Shown one piece after another: positions 33,888 to 44,052 of a DNA stretch of 64,000 nt (position 1 is its first letter; each line of letters begins with the position of its first letter). A program made the translations under genes and the position numbers. The notes beneath the pieces are model-generated. The model ran no database searches and was not told the DNA's origin. It saw only the letters and a list, made by a program, of their open reading frames with translations. This stretch comes from Sphaerochaeta sp. Lineage in GTDB: Bacteria > Spirochaetota > Spirochaetia > Sphaerochaetales > Sphaerochaetaceae. The DNA lies in NCBI GenBank assembly GCA_022482495.1, contig JAKVPA010000005.1, positions 1 to 64,000 of the forward strand. Direction: 5' to 3'.

Positions 33888-34155
33888 GTGCGCCTAAGGG
33901 GTAGTAGTCTCTTTATGCGCGTAGGGCCAAACCGATTATTGCCAGCGCAATGATAAGGTGGTTCCAGAATGAAAAGTTTTTTCAAAACTTTGCTATGTCG
34001 GCCGGATCGCTTCTGCCTTGCCCGTCGACCTCTGGATCCTCTTGTTATACAGCTACCAACAATCAGTGTGTCCCCAAGACAGGTAAAGGCCTTGCCTTTA
34101 TGGTAACTTATATGATTTGCGGCGATACAAGGATGATCGCCACAAGGAGGAAACG
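33888..34155 (+). promoter_or_regulatory. Long structured leader of tuf
   Basis: It holds three hairpins: AAAGTTTT-TTC-AAAACTTT (33973-33991), TAAAGGC-CTT-GCCTTTA (34084-34100) and GGCGAT/ATCGCC (34121-34141), the last just before the tuf SD. It also contains a 45-codon ORF (33969-34106). None is followed by a T tract. With the divergent - strand gene, this is the only content of the 33770-34155 gap. Confidence 0.5.
33969..34106 (+). CDS. Possible small ORF (45 aa) in the tuf leader
   Basis: It begins [10 protein letters not shown] and ends K-A-L-P-L-W. It has a plausible SD AAGGTGG 7 bases before ATG and a strongly basic composition, lies wholly within the tuf leader, and overlaps two of its hairpins. 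No similarity is recognised. It may be a leader peptide coupling translation to downstream folding, or a chance ORF. Confidence 0.3.
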   Translation: MKSFFKTLLCRPDRFCLARRPLDPLVIQLPTISVSPRQVKALPLW

Positions 34156-35346
<1,191 letters not shown>

Positions 35347-35360
35347 GGTTTTTTAGGAAT

Positions 35361-35401
35361 GCCTTGCCGGCATTCAAATGTGCTGGCAAGGCCCGTTTTT
35401 T
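35361..35401 (+). terminator. Terminator-like hairpin between tuf and rpsJ
   Basis: GCCTTGCC (35361-35368) / GGCAAGGC (35385-35392), with further pairing inside, then CCG and six T. It has the form of an intrinsic terminator but stands ahead of essential genes without a visible promoter, so it is likely partial or regulated (attenuator). Confidence 0.7.
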
Positions 35402-35410
35402 GGAGGAATA

Positions 35411-35719
35411 ATGGCTAAAGAAAGAATCCGGGTAAGACTGAGAGGCTTTGATGTGGAGCTCGTTGAACAGAGCGCCAAAGCCATCGTCGATACCGTAGTG
35501 AAGGCCGGTGCTACTGTTTCCGGACCTGTACCGCTCCCGACTCGTATCAATAAGTATACAGTCCTCAGATCGCCCTTTGTTAACAAGAAGTCTCGTGAGC
35601 AGTTCGAGATGAGAACCCACAAAAGGCTGATTGACATATTGGATCCCACATCAAAAGTCATGGATGCCCTCATGAAACTTGAGCTCCCTGCCGGTGTTGA
35701 TGTTGAGATTAAACAGTAA
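35411..35719 (+). CDS. rpsJ: 30S ribosomal protein S10 (uS10)
   Basis: 102 residues: [15 protein letters not shown], and the [11 protein letters not shown] signature. The ATG at 35411 follows TGGAGGAAT. S10 also serves as NusE in antitermination. It opens the S10 block (rpsJ to rpsQ). Confidence 0.96.
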   Translation: MAKERIRVRLRGFDVELVEQSAKAIVDTVVKAGATVSGPVPLPTRINKYTVLRSPFVNKKSREQFEMRTHKRLIDILDPTSKVMDALMKLELPAGVDVEIKQ

Positions 35720-35734
35720 GAGTTGAGGTAAGAA

Positions 35735-36355
35735 ATGTTAGGGCTTATCGGCAAGAAAATTGGAATGACCCAGGTGTTTGACGCGCAAGGCAGGCTCACA
35801 CCTGTAACGGTTATAAAGATTGAGGATAATGTGGTTGTGGCACAGCGCACCGATGCGAAGAATGGCTATAACGCGGCAGTCCTCGGTTCCATTGACAAGA
35901 AGAAAAGCACCGTCACCAAGCCGTATGCCGGCCAGTTCAAGGATATTTGCGAACCGAAGCAGGTTGTTGCTGAGTTCCGTGATTATGAGAAGGACGTGAA
36001 GGTCGGGGAAGTGCTTGGAGTTGATGTTTTCAAAGACGCGACGTACGTCGACGTGTCAGGAACATCGAAAGGAAAAGGATTCGCCGGCGCCATAAGGCGT
36101 TACGGATTCAGTGGCGGCCGTGATACGCATGGTTCCAAGTTCCATCGTGATCTCGGTGGTACTGCTATGTCATCTACGCCAGCACGCACGTTCAAAGGCC
36201 ACAGAATGGCCGGCCACATGGGTGTTGATGCAGTTACGGTGCAGAACCTGAAAGTCGTCAGGATTGACGAGGATCTGCAGGTTCTCATGGTGAAGGGAGC
36301 GATCCCCGGTCCCGCCCATAGCGTCGTCATCGTGAAGAAAGCGATTAAGAAGTAG
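35735..36355 (+). CDS. rplC: 50S ribosomal protein L3 (uL3)
   Basis: 206 residues: L-G-L-I-G-K-K-I-G-M-T-Q-V-F at the N-terminus, and the extended loop from about residue 126 (R-D-T-H-G-S-K-F-H-R, then G-H-R-M-A-G-H-M-G) reaching the peptidyl-transferase centre. It starts 15 bases after rpsJ. Complete and unremarkable. Confidence 0.96.
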   Translation: MLGLIGKKIGMTQVFDAQGRLTPVTVIKIEDNVVVAQRTDAKNGYNAAVLGSIDKKKSTVTKPYAGQFKDICEPKQVVAEFRDYEKDVKVGEVLGVDVFKDATYVDVSGTSKGKGFAGAIRRYGFSGGRDTHGSKFHRDLGGTAMSSTPARTFKGHRMAGHMGVDAVTVQNLKVVRIDEDLQVLMVKGAIPGPAHSVVIVKKAIKK

Positions 36356-36366
36356 GGGCGAGAGAT

Positions 36367-37011
36367 ATGGAAGCGAAAGTTTTTTCTACTGATGGGAAGG
36401 AAGTCAGAAGCATCGAGCTGAACGATGAGGTGTTTGGCCACAAGGTCAGCAACGGATGCATCTACTACGCCATCAATAACGAGCTTGCCAACCGCCGTGT
36501 TGGTACGGCCTGCACCAAAACGCGGGCTGAAGTCAACTACAGCAATACCAAACCGTACAAGCAGAAGGGTACGGGTAACGCCCGTCAGGGTGACAAGAAG
36601 TCCCCGTTGCTGGTCGGTGGCGGTACGATCTTCGGACCCCGCCCCCGCGAGTATGGCTGGGTGCTGCCTAAGAAGATGAAGCGGTTGGCCATGAAAAGCC
36701 TCCTGACGCTGGGCGTCAAGGAGAATCGTTTGGTGGTTGTTGAGGATTTCACTGCCGCCAATGGCAAGACCAAGGAGTTGATCTCCATCCTGAAGGCGTT
36801 CAATCCGGACGAGACCCGCACGCTGGTCGTCCTGAAGGGCAATGACGCGTTGCTTCGCCGTGCCGCACGGAACATTCCGTATGTGCACGTCCAGGCGTAC
36901 GACAAGCTCAGTGCTCACGAACTCCTCTACGGACGGAAGATTCTGGTCCTTGAGACCGCCGCGAAGAATCTGAACGATTTTTACGGTGAAACCAAAGAGG
37001 CCGCGAAATGA
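36367..37011 (+). CDS. rplD: 50S ribosomal protein L4 (uL4)
   Basis: 214 residues with the tunnel-lining loop K-Q-K-G-T-G-N-A-R-Q-G and G-G-G-T-I-F-G-P-R-P-R. In E. coli L4 represses the S10 operon by attenuating its leader; the terminator-like hairpin before rpsJ could be the equivalent target here (inference). Its stop overlaps the rplW start by four bases. Confidence 0.96.
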   Translation: MEAKVFSTDGKEVRSIELNDEVFGHKVSNGCIYYAINNELANRRVGTACTKTRAEVNYSNTKPYKQKGTGNARQGDKKSPLLVGGGTIFGPRPREYGWVLPKKMKRLAMKSLLTLGVKENRLVVVEDFTAANGKTKELISILKAFNPDETRTLVVLKGNDALLRRAARNIPYVHVQAYDKLSAHELLYGRKILVLETAAKNLNDFYGETKEAAK

Positions 37012-37310
37012 GAGCTGACCAAGTGATTATTGCCCCGGTGTTGAGCGAGAAGAGCAATCTTGCCCGTGAAGGGGAGACGAAGAAGTACACGTTCCGGGTG
37101 AACATGGACGCGAACAAGCTGCAGATCAAAGAAGCAGTGAAGACGTTGTTCAATGTGACGCCGGTGAAGTGCAACACCATGATTGTGAAAGGAAAGCCTA
37201 AATTTACCAGAGGCAAGGCGGGATTCGTCCTCGGTACTACTGGTGACTGGAAAAAGGCTGTCGTGACCCTGGCCAAGGGTGAAAGCATCCAGGCCATCGA
37301 AGGCGTATGA
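37008..37310 (+). CDS. rplW: 50S ribosomal protein L23 (uL23)
   Basis: 100 residues starting M-R-A-D-Q-V-I-I-A-P-V-L-S-E-K, with V-K-C-N-T-M-I-V-K-G-K-P-K-F in the rRNA-binding loop. It lies at the exit tunnel and is the docking site for SRP and trigger factor. The ATGA overlap with rplD implies coupled translation. Confidence 0.95.
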   Translation: MRADQVIIAPVLSEKSNLAREGETKKYTFRVNMDANKLQIKEAVKTLFNVTPVKCNTMIVKGKPKFTRGKAGFVLGTTGDWKKAVVTLAKGESIQAIEGV

Positions 37311-37325
37311 GGAGAGAGGTAGCAT

Positions 37326-38150
37326 ATGGCTCTTAAAAGTTACAAGCCCAATACTCCTGGCCTTCGCCAACGGACCACTTTGGTCTTCGACGAGTTGACC
37401 ACGAACAAACCGGAGAAGTCCCTGACCAAGTTCCTGCACAGGACTGCGGGCCGTGACACCTTTGGTCGCATCAGTGTCCGTCGCCGTGGCGCAGGTTGCA
37501 AACGGAGATATCGTATCATCGATTTCAAGCGGGACAAGTACGGCGTTCCTGGTACGGTGAAGACCATCGAGTATGATCCCAACCGGACGGTGAACATCGC
37601 GCTGGTGTTCTATGCCGATGGCGAGAAGCGGTACATCATCGCTCCGCAGAACCTGAAAGTCGGACAGAAGATCGTCAGTGGACCAGACGCGCCCCTTACC
37701 ACGGGAAACGCCCTTCCTCTGAAGAACATTCCGCTTGGGTTGATCGTCCACAACGTCGAGCTGACCAAGGGCCGTGGCGGCCAGTTGGTCCGCGCTGCCG
37801 GGCTTGGCGCCACGGTGGTCGCCAAGGAAGGCGACTATGTGACGCTCCGCCTGCCTTCCGGTGAAATGCGCATGGTGTTCAACGAATGCTACGCCACCAT
37901 CGGTACGCTGGGGAACTTCGACCACATGAATACCAACCGTGGCAAAGCCGGTGTGACCCGCCATTTGGGCATCAGACCGTCGGTACGTGGTACGGCAATG
38001 AACCCGATCGATCACCCGCATGGTGGTGGTGAGGGCAAGACCCATACCGGTCGTATTCCTGCGACGCCTTGGGGCAAGTTGGCAAAGGGCGGACATACCC
38101 GCTCCCTGAAGAAGCCGTCCAACGCATTCATCGTCAAGAAGAGGAAATAG
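37326..38150 (+). CDS. rplB: 50S ribosomal protein L2 (uL2)
   Basis: 274 residues. Hallmarks: [17 protein letters not shown], and the C-terminal [12 protein letters not shown] with the conserved His implicated in peptidyl-transferase structure. SD GGAGAGAGG. Complete. Confidence 0.97.
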   Translation: MALKSYKPNTPGLRQRTTLVFDELTTNKPEKSLTKFLHRTAGRDTFGRISVRRRGAGCKRRYRIIDFKRDKYGVPGTVKTIEYDPNRTVNIALVFYADGEKRYIIAPQNLKVGQKIVSGPDAPLTTGNALPLKNIPLGLIVHNVELTKGRGGQLVRAAGLGATVVAKEGDYVTLRLPSGEMRMVFNECYATIGTLGNFDHMNTNRGKAGVTRHLGIRPSVRGTAMNPIDHPHGGGEGKTHTGRIPATPWGKLAKGGHTRSLKKPSNAFIVKKRK

Positions 38151-38159
38151 GAGTTTACC

Positions 38160-38447
38160 GTGGCTAGATCAATCAAGAAAGGACCGTTCGTAGAGCGCAA
38201 GTTGTACAAGCGGATCCAGGAATCAAGCAAGACGAATCAGAAGTCGATGATCAAGACGTACTCCCGGGCCTCAACGATCATCCCTGAGATGGTGGGATTC
38301 ACGATCTCCGTGTACAACGGAAAGACATGGATTCCTGTGTATGTGACCGAGAACCTGGTCGGACACAAACTCGGTGAGTTTGCTCCTACCAGAATTTTCC
38401 GCGGGCACTCATTGAACGCCGACAAGGCTGTGCCGGCCGGTAAGTAA
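38160..38447 (+). CDS. rpsS: 30S ribosomal protein S19 (uS19)
   Basis: 95 residues from a GTG start ([10 protein letters not shown]), preceded by [16 protein letters not shown] and [11 protein letters not shown] are typical. It binds the 30S head with S13. It starts 9 bases after rplB; the GTG may lower its initiation rate. Confidence 0.96.
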   Translation: MARSIKKGPFVERKLYKRIQESSKTNQKSMIKTYSRASTIIPEMVGFTISVYNGKTWIPVYVTENLVGHKLGEFAPTRIFRGHSLNADKAVPAGK

Positions 38448-38458
38448 GAGGTACCACG

Positions 38459-38821
38459 ATGCAAGAGAAAAAAGGATATACCGCTACGGCAAAATACCTT
38501 CTGGTCTCTCCGTCCAAGGTGCGCCCTGTCGCCGACCTGGTGCGGATGAAGCCCTATCCTGAGGCAGTCGCCATTCTGGAGTCAATGCCACAGAAGGGTT
38601 CACGTCTGATCCTGAAGGTGCTGCAGAGCGCCTGCGCCAACGCGTTGGATCGCAACAAGAAGATTGACGAGGAAAACCTGGTCGTCTCCGAGCTGCACGT
38701 CGACGACGGCCCGAGGCTGAAGAGAGTATGGCCCAGATCCCATGGGAGGAGAGACATTCTCCTTCGCAGGATGTCGCACATTACCGTCACTGTTGACGAG
38801 AAAACGAGTGTGAGGAAATAA
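38459..38821 (+). CDS. rplV: 50S ribosomal protein L22 (uL22)
   Basis: 120 residues. Its beta-hairpin segment G-P-R-L-K-R-V-W-P-R-S-H-G-R reaches into the exit tunnel near the macrolide site. The stop is immediately followed by the rpsC ATG with no gap, implying coupled translation. Confidence 0.95.
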   Translation: MQEKKGYTATAKYLLVSPSKVRPVADLVRMKPYPEAVAILESMPQKGSRLILKVLQSACANALDRNKKIDEENLVVSELHVDDGPRLKRVWPRSHGRRDILLRRMSHITVTVDEKTSVRK

Positions 38822-39553
38822 ATGGGCCAGAAAGTTAATCCAATTGGACTTCGGTTGGGCATCAACAAGACCTGGAAGTCGAAGTGGTTTGTGGATCGCA
38901 AGGAGTATGCAGACACGCTGCATGAGGACCTGAGGCTTCGCAAGGAGCTTCTGGAATGCCCTGAGGTCCAGGGTGCTGAGATTTCGGATGTGGAAATCAT
39001 CCGCAAGCCTCAGCGTGTCACCGTGGTCATCACCACCAGCCGGCCGGGGATCATCATCGGCAGCAAGGGTGCCAACGTTGAGAAACTTGGCCTCCGCCTG
39101 CAGAAGCTTTCCGACAAGAAGGTGCAGATCAAGATCAAGGAGATCAAGAAGCCCGAGGCTGACGCCCAGCTGATCTCCGCCAACATTGCCCGCCAGTTGG
39201 TCGCCCGCGGTTCGTTCCGCAGAGCGATGAAGATGGCGATTTCCAAGGCGATGCAGAGCGGTGCGCAGGGCATCAAGGTACGTCTTTCCGGACGTATCGG
39301 CGGTGCAGAGATCTCCCGCAGCGAGTGGATGAAGGAAGGTCGTGTGCCTCTTCACACTCTTCGCAGTGACATCGATTATGGGTTCACCACGGCGAACACC
39401 TCGTTCGGATGCATCGGCGTCAAGGTGTGGGTGTTCAATGGCGAAATCTATGAGCACGTGCAGAAAGATGATGCCGGTATGGTAGCCAAGAAACCGCTGA
39501 AGGTTGACGACAGTGGGGACGTGGTTGACAGCACTACCGGGGCAAGGAGTTAA
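38822..39553 (+). CDS. rpsC: 30S ribosomal protein S3 (uS3)
   Basis: 243 residues. M-G-Q-K-V-N-P-I-G-L-R-L-G at the start, KH domain with R-P-G-I-I-I-G-S-K-G, and G-R-I-G-G-A-E-I-S-R in the C-terminal domain. It lines the mRNA entry channel and has helicase activity with S4 and S5. The C-terminal tail is acidic and slightly long. Confidence 0.96.
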   Translation: MGQKVNPIGLRLGINKTWKSKWFVDRKEYADTLHEDLRLRKELLECPEVQGAEISDVEIIRKPQRVTVVITTSRPGIIIGSKGANVEKLGLRLQKLSDKKVQIKIKEIKKPEADAQLISANIARQLVARGSFRRAMKMAISKAMQSGAQGIKVRLSGRIGGAEISRSEWMKEGRVPLHTLRSDIDYGFTTANTSFGCIGVKVWVFNGEIYEHVQKDDAGMVAKKPLKVDDSGDVVDSTTGARS

Positions 39554-39556
39554 GCC

Positions 39557-39973
39557 ATGCTGAGTCCGAAGAGAGTAAAATACAGAAAGAGGCAGCGTGG
39601 TGACCGCAAAGGCATCGCCCAGAGCGGCAACACGATTGCGTTTGGGGAATATGGCTTGATGGCGACGGAGCCGTTGTGGGTGACCAACCGCCAGATCGAG
39701 GCAGCGCGTGTCGCGTTGACCCGTCACGTGAAGCGTGGCGGCAAGATCTGGATCAGGATCTTCCCCGATATGCCGTACACCAAGAAGCCTGCAGAAACCA
39801 GACAGGGAAACGGAAAGGGTGCGCCGGAAGGCTGGGTTGCCGTGGTGAAGACCGGAACCATCATGTTCGAGATGGGTGGCATCAGCAAGGATGTCGCGAA
39901 AGAGGCTTTGACTTTGGCCGCTTCCAAGCTACCCCTCCGTACCAGGTTCGTCGCAAGACGGGATGTGGAGTGA
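39557..39973 (+). CDS. rplP: 50S ribosomal protein L16 (uL16)
   Basis: 138 residues: [25 protein letters not shown], and [13 protein letters not shown]. It contacts the A-site tRNA elbow. It starts three bases after rpsC. The Arg hydroxylated by YcfD in E. coli lies in a conserved stretch, but no hydroxylase gene is in view. Confidence 0.96.
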   Translation: MLSPKRVKYRKRQRGDRKGIAQSGNTIAFGEYGLMATEPLWVTNRQIEAARVALTRHVKRGGKIWIRIFPDMPYTKKPAETRQGNGKGAPEGWVAVVKTGTIMFEMGGISKDVAKEALTLAASKLPLRTRFVARRDVE

Positions 39974-39977
39974 GCAT

Positions 39978-40187
39978 ATGAAGAATTCGTTTAAAGATTT
40001 GACCTTGGAAGAGCTGAAGGCGAAGAAAGAGGAACTGCACAAGCAGTACCTGAACCAGAGAATGGACAAGGTGCTTGGACATGTGGAGAACCCTCTTGCT
40101 GTACGCACGACGCGCAGAGCCATCGCCCGTGTCAACACTCTGATCTCCGAGTATGAGCTTGGAATCCGCAAGCCTGCAACCAAATAG
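39978..40187 (+). CDS. rpmC: 50S ribosomal protein L29 (uL29)
   Basis: 69 residues from ATG 39978 (M-K-N-S-F-K-D-L-T-L-E-E-L), two helices, with P-L-A-V-R-T-T-R-R-A-I-A-R-V-N-T near the C-terminus. An upstream in-frame ATG is rejected because it would lie inside rplP and add non-homologous residues. It sits near the tunnel exit with L23. Confidence 0.93.
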   Translation: MKNSFKDLTLEELKAKKEELHKQYLNQRMDKVLGHVENPLAVRTTRRAIARVNTLISEYELGIRKPATK

Positions 40188-40197
40188 GGAGTGAGAT

Positions 40198-40452
40198 ATG
40201 GAAAAAGCGTGGAGAAAGACGATGACAGGCCAGGTGGTCAGCGACAAGATGGATAAGACGATTACGGTCGCCATCACCAAGAAGACGCTCAACCCCCTGT
40301 ACAAGAAGTATGTGAGCACCACCAAGAAGGTGAAGGCCCACGATGAGAACAATGAGGCGAAGATCGGGGACACCGTCCGTGTGGAGGAGTGCCGCCATCT
40401 GAGCAAGGATACATGCTGGCGTCTCGTTCAGATTGTCGAGCGTGCCCGCTGA
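40198..40452 (+). CDS. rpsQ: 30S ribosomal protein S17 (uS17)
   Basis: 84 residues with an OB fold: [14 protein letters not shown] and V-H-D... replaced here by K-A-H-D-E-N-N, then [14 protein letters not shown]. It is a primary binder of the 16S 5' domain. It ends the S10-type part of the operon; no terminator separates it from rplN. Confidence 0.95.
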   Translation: MEKAWRKTMTGQVVSDKMDKTITVAITKKTLNPLYKKYVSTTKKVKAHDENNEAKIGDTVRVEECRHLSKDTCWRLVQIVERAR

Positions 40453-40470
40453 GAGGACAGGAGAGACATT

Positions 40471-40836
40471 ATGATCCAGATGCAGAGCTATTTGAATGTA
40501 GCGGATAACAGCGGGGCCAAACGGGTGCAGTGCATCAAGGTTCTCGGTGGAAGCCATCGGTATGTCGCCGGAATCGGTGATGTCATCGTGGTCGCCGTCA
40601 AGGACGCGCTGCCCAATGGCGCCATCAAGAAGGGTGATGTTCTGAAGGCTGTGATCGTCCGTACGAAAAAGGAATACCGGAGACCTGACGGTACCTATAT
40701 CAGGTTCGATGACAATGCATGTGTCGTCATCGATGCCAACAATAACCCGCGCGGCAAGCGTATTTTCGGACCAGTGGCCAGGGAACTTCGTGACCACTAT
40801 ATGAAGATCGTTTCCCTCGCGCCGGAAGTGTTGTAG
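40471..40836 (+). CDS. rplN: 50S ribosomal protein L14 (uL14)
   Basis: 121 residues: [16 protein letters not shown] at the start, [10 protein letters not shown], and G-P-V-A-R-E-L-R at the end. It sits at the subunit interface, where RsfS binds. It starts the spc-type part; SD AGGACAGGAGAG. Confidence 0.97.
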   Translation: MIQMQSYLNVADNSGAKRVQCIKVLGGSHRYVAGIGDVIVVAVKDALPNGAIKKGDVLKAVIVRTKKEYRRPDGTYIRFDDNACVVIDANNNPRGKRIFGPVARELRDHYMKIVSLAPEVL

Positions 40837-40846
40837 GAGATCAGCT

Positions 40847-41152
40847 ATGAGACTGAAGAAAAATGACACCGTAAAAGTCATTTCGGGAAAGGACAAGGGC
40901 AAGACTGGACGTATTCTTTCCATCGATCATGACAAGGAACGCGTGGTCGTACAGGGTGTCAACATGGTCAAGAAGACCATGAAAAAGAAGAACCAACAGG
41001 ACAAGGGCGGAATCATTGAGATCGAAGCCCCACTTTCTGTTGCCAATGTCGCATACGTCCTGAAGGACGGAAAGACGACTCGCATCGGGTATAAGTTCGA
41101 CGATAATGGAAACAAAGTCCGTGTCGCCAAGAAGACTGGGGAAGTAATCTAA
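40847..41152 (+). CDS. rplX: 50S ribosomal protein L24 (uL24)
   Basis: 101 residues with a KOW motif ([13 protein letters not shown]) and [10 protein letters not shown]. It is an early 50S assembly initiator. Its TAA shares one base with the rplE ATG (TAATG), so translation is coupled. Confidence 0.95.
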   Translation: MRLKKNDTVKVISGKDKGKTGRILSIDHDKERVVVQGVNMVKKTMKKKNQQDKGGIIEIEAPLSVANVAYVLKDGKTTRIGYKFDDNGNKVRVAKKTGEVI

Positions 41153-41778
41153 TGGCAGAAGAGAAGAATGTAAAGGCCGCGGCTGAAAAGAAGCCCGCAG
41201 CCCCCAAGAAAGCTGAAGCTCCCGCCGAAAAGTTTATCCCGAACTTCAAGAGGAAGTATCTGGAGACGGTTGCTCCCGCCATGTTCAAAGAGCATGGTTA
41301 CAAATCCCCGATGCAGACTCCCAAGTTGGAGAAGATCGTGGTCAGCATTGGCTGCGGCGACGCCATCGAGAACAAGAAATTGCTCGATTCCGCCGTCAAG
41401 GAGCTGGAGCAGATCACTGGTCAGCATGTCGTGAAAACCAAAGCGCGGAAATCCATCGCCAACTTCAAGCTCCGTGAGGGGCAGGAGATTGGTGCCATGG
41501 TGACCCTGCGTGGTGACAATATGTGGTACTTCCTGGAGAGGCTGATCTGCATCGCGCTTCCCCGTGTGAAGGACTTCAGGGGCGTCAATCCCAACGCATT
41601 CGATGGACGCGGGAACTACTCGCTCGGCATCACCGAGCAGATCATCTTCCCGGAGATCGACTTCGACAAGATTGAACGGATCAGTGGCATGAACATCGCG
41701 ATCGTCACGACGGCGAAGACCGACGAAGAAGGGTATGACCTGCTGAAGAAGCTCGGAATGCCGTTCGCGAACAAATAA
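41152..41778 (+). CDS. rplE: 50S ribosomal protein L5 (uL5) with N-terminal extension
   Basis: 208 residues, about 25 longer than usual because of an Ala/Lys/Pro/Glu-rich N-terminal extension (residues 1-26) before the family start F-I-P-N-F-K-R-K-Y. The core is intact: [20 protein letters not shown], and P-R-V-K-D-F-R-G. It binds 5S rRNA in the central protuberance. The extension begins at the only ATG coupled to the rplX stop, so it looks genuine. Confidence 0.95.
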   Translation: MAEEKNVKAAAEKKPAAPKKAEAPAEKFIPNFKRKYLETVAPAMFKEHGYKSPMQTPKLEKIVVSIGCGDAIENKKLLDSAVKELEQITGQHVVKTKARKSIANFKLREGQEIGAMVTLRGDNMWYFLERLICIALPRVKDFRGVNPNAFDGRGNYSLGITEQIIFPEIDFDKIERISGMNIAIVTTAKTDEEGYDLLKKLGMPFANK

Positions 41779-41791
41779 GGGTGAAGCAATC

Positions 41792-41977
41792 ATGGCAAAG
41801 AAATCATTGATCATCAAATCCAGGAAAGAGCCGAAGTTCAGCACGAGAAGATACAATCGGTGCAGGATTTGCGGGCGTCCTCGTGGGTATATGCGTCAGT
41901 TTGATATGTGCAGAATCTGCTTCCGTAAACTGGCAAGTGAAGGCCAGATTCCTGGCGTTACCAAATCGAGTTGGTAA
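41792..41977 (+). CDS. rpsN: 30S ribosomal protein S14, zinc-binding type (uS14)
   Basis: 61 residues, the short C+ form. Zinc ligands are C-R-I-C at 24-27 and C-R-I-C at 40-43. The family core [11 protein letters not shown] is present. It binds in the 30S head. SD AAGGGTGAAG. Confidence 0.96.
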   Translation: MAKKSLIIKSRKEPKFSTRRYNRCRICGRPRGYMRQFDMCRICFRKLASEGQIPGVTKSSW

Positions 41978-41987
41978 GGAGAAAGAC

Positions 41988-42386
41988 ATGGCTGTAAGTG
42001 ATCCAGTAGCAGATATGCTCACCAAGATTAGGAACGCTAGTCTGGCGAAGCACGAGAAAGTAGATATCTCCAACTCTAAGATCAAGATCCAGATCATCAA
42101 GATCTTGAAGAATGAGGGATATGTGAAGAATTTCAAGAAGGTCACCAAAGACGGTTTCCCGTATGTCCGTGTCTTTCTGAAATACGACGAGGCACAGTCT
42201 CCGGTCATCCATGGGATCGAGCGCGTCAGCACTCCGGGTCGCCGTGTGTACACCGGCTACCGCGAAATGCCGCGTGTGTACAACGGCTACGGCATTGTGG
42301 TTGTCTCCACGTCCGCAGGTGTGATCACCGGGAAGAAGGCGACTGAGTCGAAGATTGGCGGCGAGCTGATCTGCAAAGTTTGGTAA
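41988..42386 (+). CDS. rpsH: 30S ribosomal protein S8 (uS8)
   Basis: 132 residues from ATG 41988 ([17 protein letters not shown]). The C-terminal RNA-binding motif [10 protein letters not shown] is present. The open frame extends upstream into rpsN, but the SD AAGGAGAAAG fixes this start. S8 regulates the spc operon in E. coli. Confidence 0.96.
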   Translation: MAVSDPVADMLTKIRNASLAKHEKVDISNSKIKIQIIKILKNEGYVKNFKKVTKDGFPYVRVFLKYDEAQSPVIHGIERVSTPGRRVYTGYREMPRVYNGYGIVVVSTSAGVITGKKATESKIGGELICKVW

Positions 42387-42397
42387 GGGGGAAGAGA

Positions 42398-42946
42398 ATG
42401 TCCAGAATTGGAAGATTGCCTATTACGATTCCCCAGGGCGTGAAGATTACCGTGGATCCGACCAACATGGTCCATGTGGAAGGGCCCAAGGGAAAACTGA
42501 ACTGCGCAGTACACTCGGAAATCAAAGTGGAAGTGAAGGACGGTAAGGTGGAACTGAGCCGCTCGACGGATGACCTGCAGGTGAAGAGCTACCATGGTTT
42601 GTACCGCCAGATGATCAGCAACATGATCACCGGCGTGACCAAAGGCTACTCCAAGACGTTGGTCATCAACGGCGTTGGATATCGTGCCGAGGCGAAAGGC
42701 AAGTACGTGTTGTTCACGCTTGGCTTCGCCAACCAGATCGAGTTCATGCTTCCGGAAGGCATCACCGCTGTGTGTGAGACCCCAAACAAGGTGACCATCA
42801 GCGGAATCGACAAGCAGAAGATCGGGCAGACCGCAGCTGAGATTCGCAGTCTCCGTGCGCCGGAGCCGTACAAAGGCAAGGGCATCAAGTACGAGACTGA
42901 GAAGATCCGCCGCAAGGCCGGCAAGACCGCTGCCGCGAAGAAGTAA
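42398..42946 (+). CDS. rplF: 50S ribosomal protein L6 (uL6)
   Basis: 182 residues from M-S-R-I-G-R-L-P-I at 42398; an ATG 18 bases earlier is rejected since it sits in the SD area (GGGGGAAGAG). The signature P-E-P-Y-K-G-K-G-I-K-Y is near the C-terminus. It consists of two tandem alpha-beta domains near the factor-binding site. Confidence 0.95.
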   Translation: MSRIGRLPITIPQGVKITVDPTNMVHVEGPKGKLNCAVHSEIKVEVKDGKVELSRSTDDLQVKSYHGLYRQMISNMITGVTKGYSKTLVINGVGYRAEAKGKYVLFTLGFANQIEFMLPEGITAVCETPNKVTISGIDKQKIGQTAAEIRSLRAPEPYKGKGIKYETEKIRRKAGKTAAAKK

Positions 42947-42962
42947 TGGGTAGGCGAAGAAA

Positions 42963-43322
42963 ATGAACAGAGTGATGGATAAAAGAAGAAAGCATCTGCG
43001 CCGCAAGCTCCACATCAGAAAGACACTGAGTGGGACGGCTTTGCGCCCACGGATGACGGTGTTCCGCAGCAACCTGCATATGTACGTCCAGGTCATCGAC
43101 GATGAAGCCGGCAACACGCTGGTTTCCGCAAGCACCGTGGAGAAAGAGCTGGCCGGCTTGAAGAACAACGTGGAAAACGCCGAGAAGCTTGGCGAGATTG
43201 TGGGGAAGCGTATGCTTGAGAAGCATATCGACACCGTGGTGTTCGACCGGAACGGGTACATGTACCACGGGATCGTGAAGGGCATCGCCGATGGCGCTCG
43301 TAAGAGCGGCATCAAGTTCTAG
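42963..43322 (+). CDS. rplR: 50S ribosomal protein L18 (uL18)
   Basis: 119 residues: a basic N-terminus (R-R-K-H-L-R-R-K-L) binding 5S r[21 protein letters not shown], and the C-terminal [13 protein letters not shown]. Works with L5 and 5S. It starts 16 bases after rplF. Confidence 0.95.
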   Translation: MNRVMDKRRKHLRRKLHIRKTLSGTALRPRMTVFRSNLHMYVQVIDDEAGNTLVSASTVEKELAGLKNNVENAEKLGEIVGKRMLEKHIDTVVFDRNGYMYHGIVKGIADGARKSGIKF

Positions 43323-43331
43323 GGGGATACT

Positions 43332-43859
43332 GTGGATAACTCGAGAGAAAGAGATCGGGGCAAGGACAAGAACGACGGCTTCACCGAGAAGCTGGTCAAA
43401 CTGAACCGTGTCTCCAAGGTAGTCAAGGGTGGTAAGCATCCCTCGTTTGCCGCCTTGGTGGTGGTCGGAGACCAGAAGGGGAAAGTCGGGTACGGATTTG
43501 GAAAATCCAATGACGTGACCGAAGCGATCCGCAAGGCAACCGACAGGGCCAAGGCTCATCTGATTTCCGTTCCGCAGAAGAACGAGATTCCGATGATCCC
43601 TCATGAGATCATTGGCAATTACAAGAGCGCCAGCGTGTTGCTCCGCCCTGCTGTTCCTGGTACCGGAGTCATCGCCGGTGGCGCCGTACGCGCCGTCTGC
43701 GACGCTGCGGGCATCAAGGACGTGCTGAGCAAGTCACTGGGCTCGAAGAATTCCATCAACACCGTCAAGGCGACCTTCGATGCGCTTGAGCATCTGTTGG
43801 ACGGCAAGACGTTGGCGAAGGAACGGGGCAAGAAGTCTCTTGCCGAGTTGTGGGGGTAA
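43332..43859 (+). CDS. rpsE: 30S ribosomal protein S5 (uS5)
   Basis: 175 residues from a GTG start (GTGGATAAC) after AGGGGGAT. The double-stranded RNA-binding-like region includes [15 protein letters not shown], then [10 protein letters not shown] and the C-terminal [11 protein letters not shown]. It functions in decoding accuracy and as part of the mRNA helicase. Starts 9 bases after rplR. Confidence 0.95.
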   Translation: MDNSRERDRGKDKNDGFTEKLVKLNRVSKVVKGGKHPSFAALVVVGDQKGKVGYGFGKSNDVTEAIRKATDRAKAHLISVPQKNEIPMIPHEIIGNYKSASVLLRPAVPGTGVIAGGAVRAVCDAAGIKDVLSKSLGSKNSINTVKATFDALEHLLDGKTLAKERGKKSLAELWG

Positions 43860-43862
43860 GGT

Positions 43863-44051
43863 ATGGCGGAAGCGAAGAAACTCAAGATCACATTGGTCCG
43901 GAGTCTCAATGGCGGCCTTCCTGTACAACGCAAGACGGCCAGAGGCCTTGGACTGGGGAAGATCAGCAGTTCCGTGGTGCAGGAGGATAACCCCTCCATC
44001 CGTGGAATGATTCGCGTGATCGAGCACCTGGTGAAAGTCGAGGAGATATAA
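43863..44051 (+). CDS. rpmD: 50S ribosomal protein L30 (uL30)
   Basis: 62 residues: [12 protein letters not shown], then the family [11 protein letters not shown]30 is missing from some bacteria but present here in the standard rpsE-rpmD-rplO order, 3 bases after rpsE. Confidence 0.95.
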   Translation: MAEAKKLKITLVRSLNGGLPVQRKTARGLGLGKISSSVVQEDNPSIRGMIRVIEHLVKVEEI

Positions 44052-44052
44052 C

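Noticed and set aside
33915-33956. 12-codon ORF early in the tuf leader
   Set aside because: The nearest SD-like bases are too far from the ATG; likely chance.
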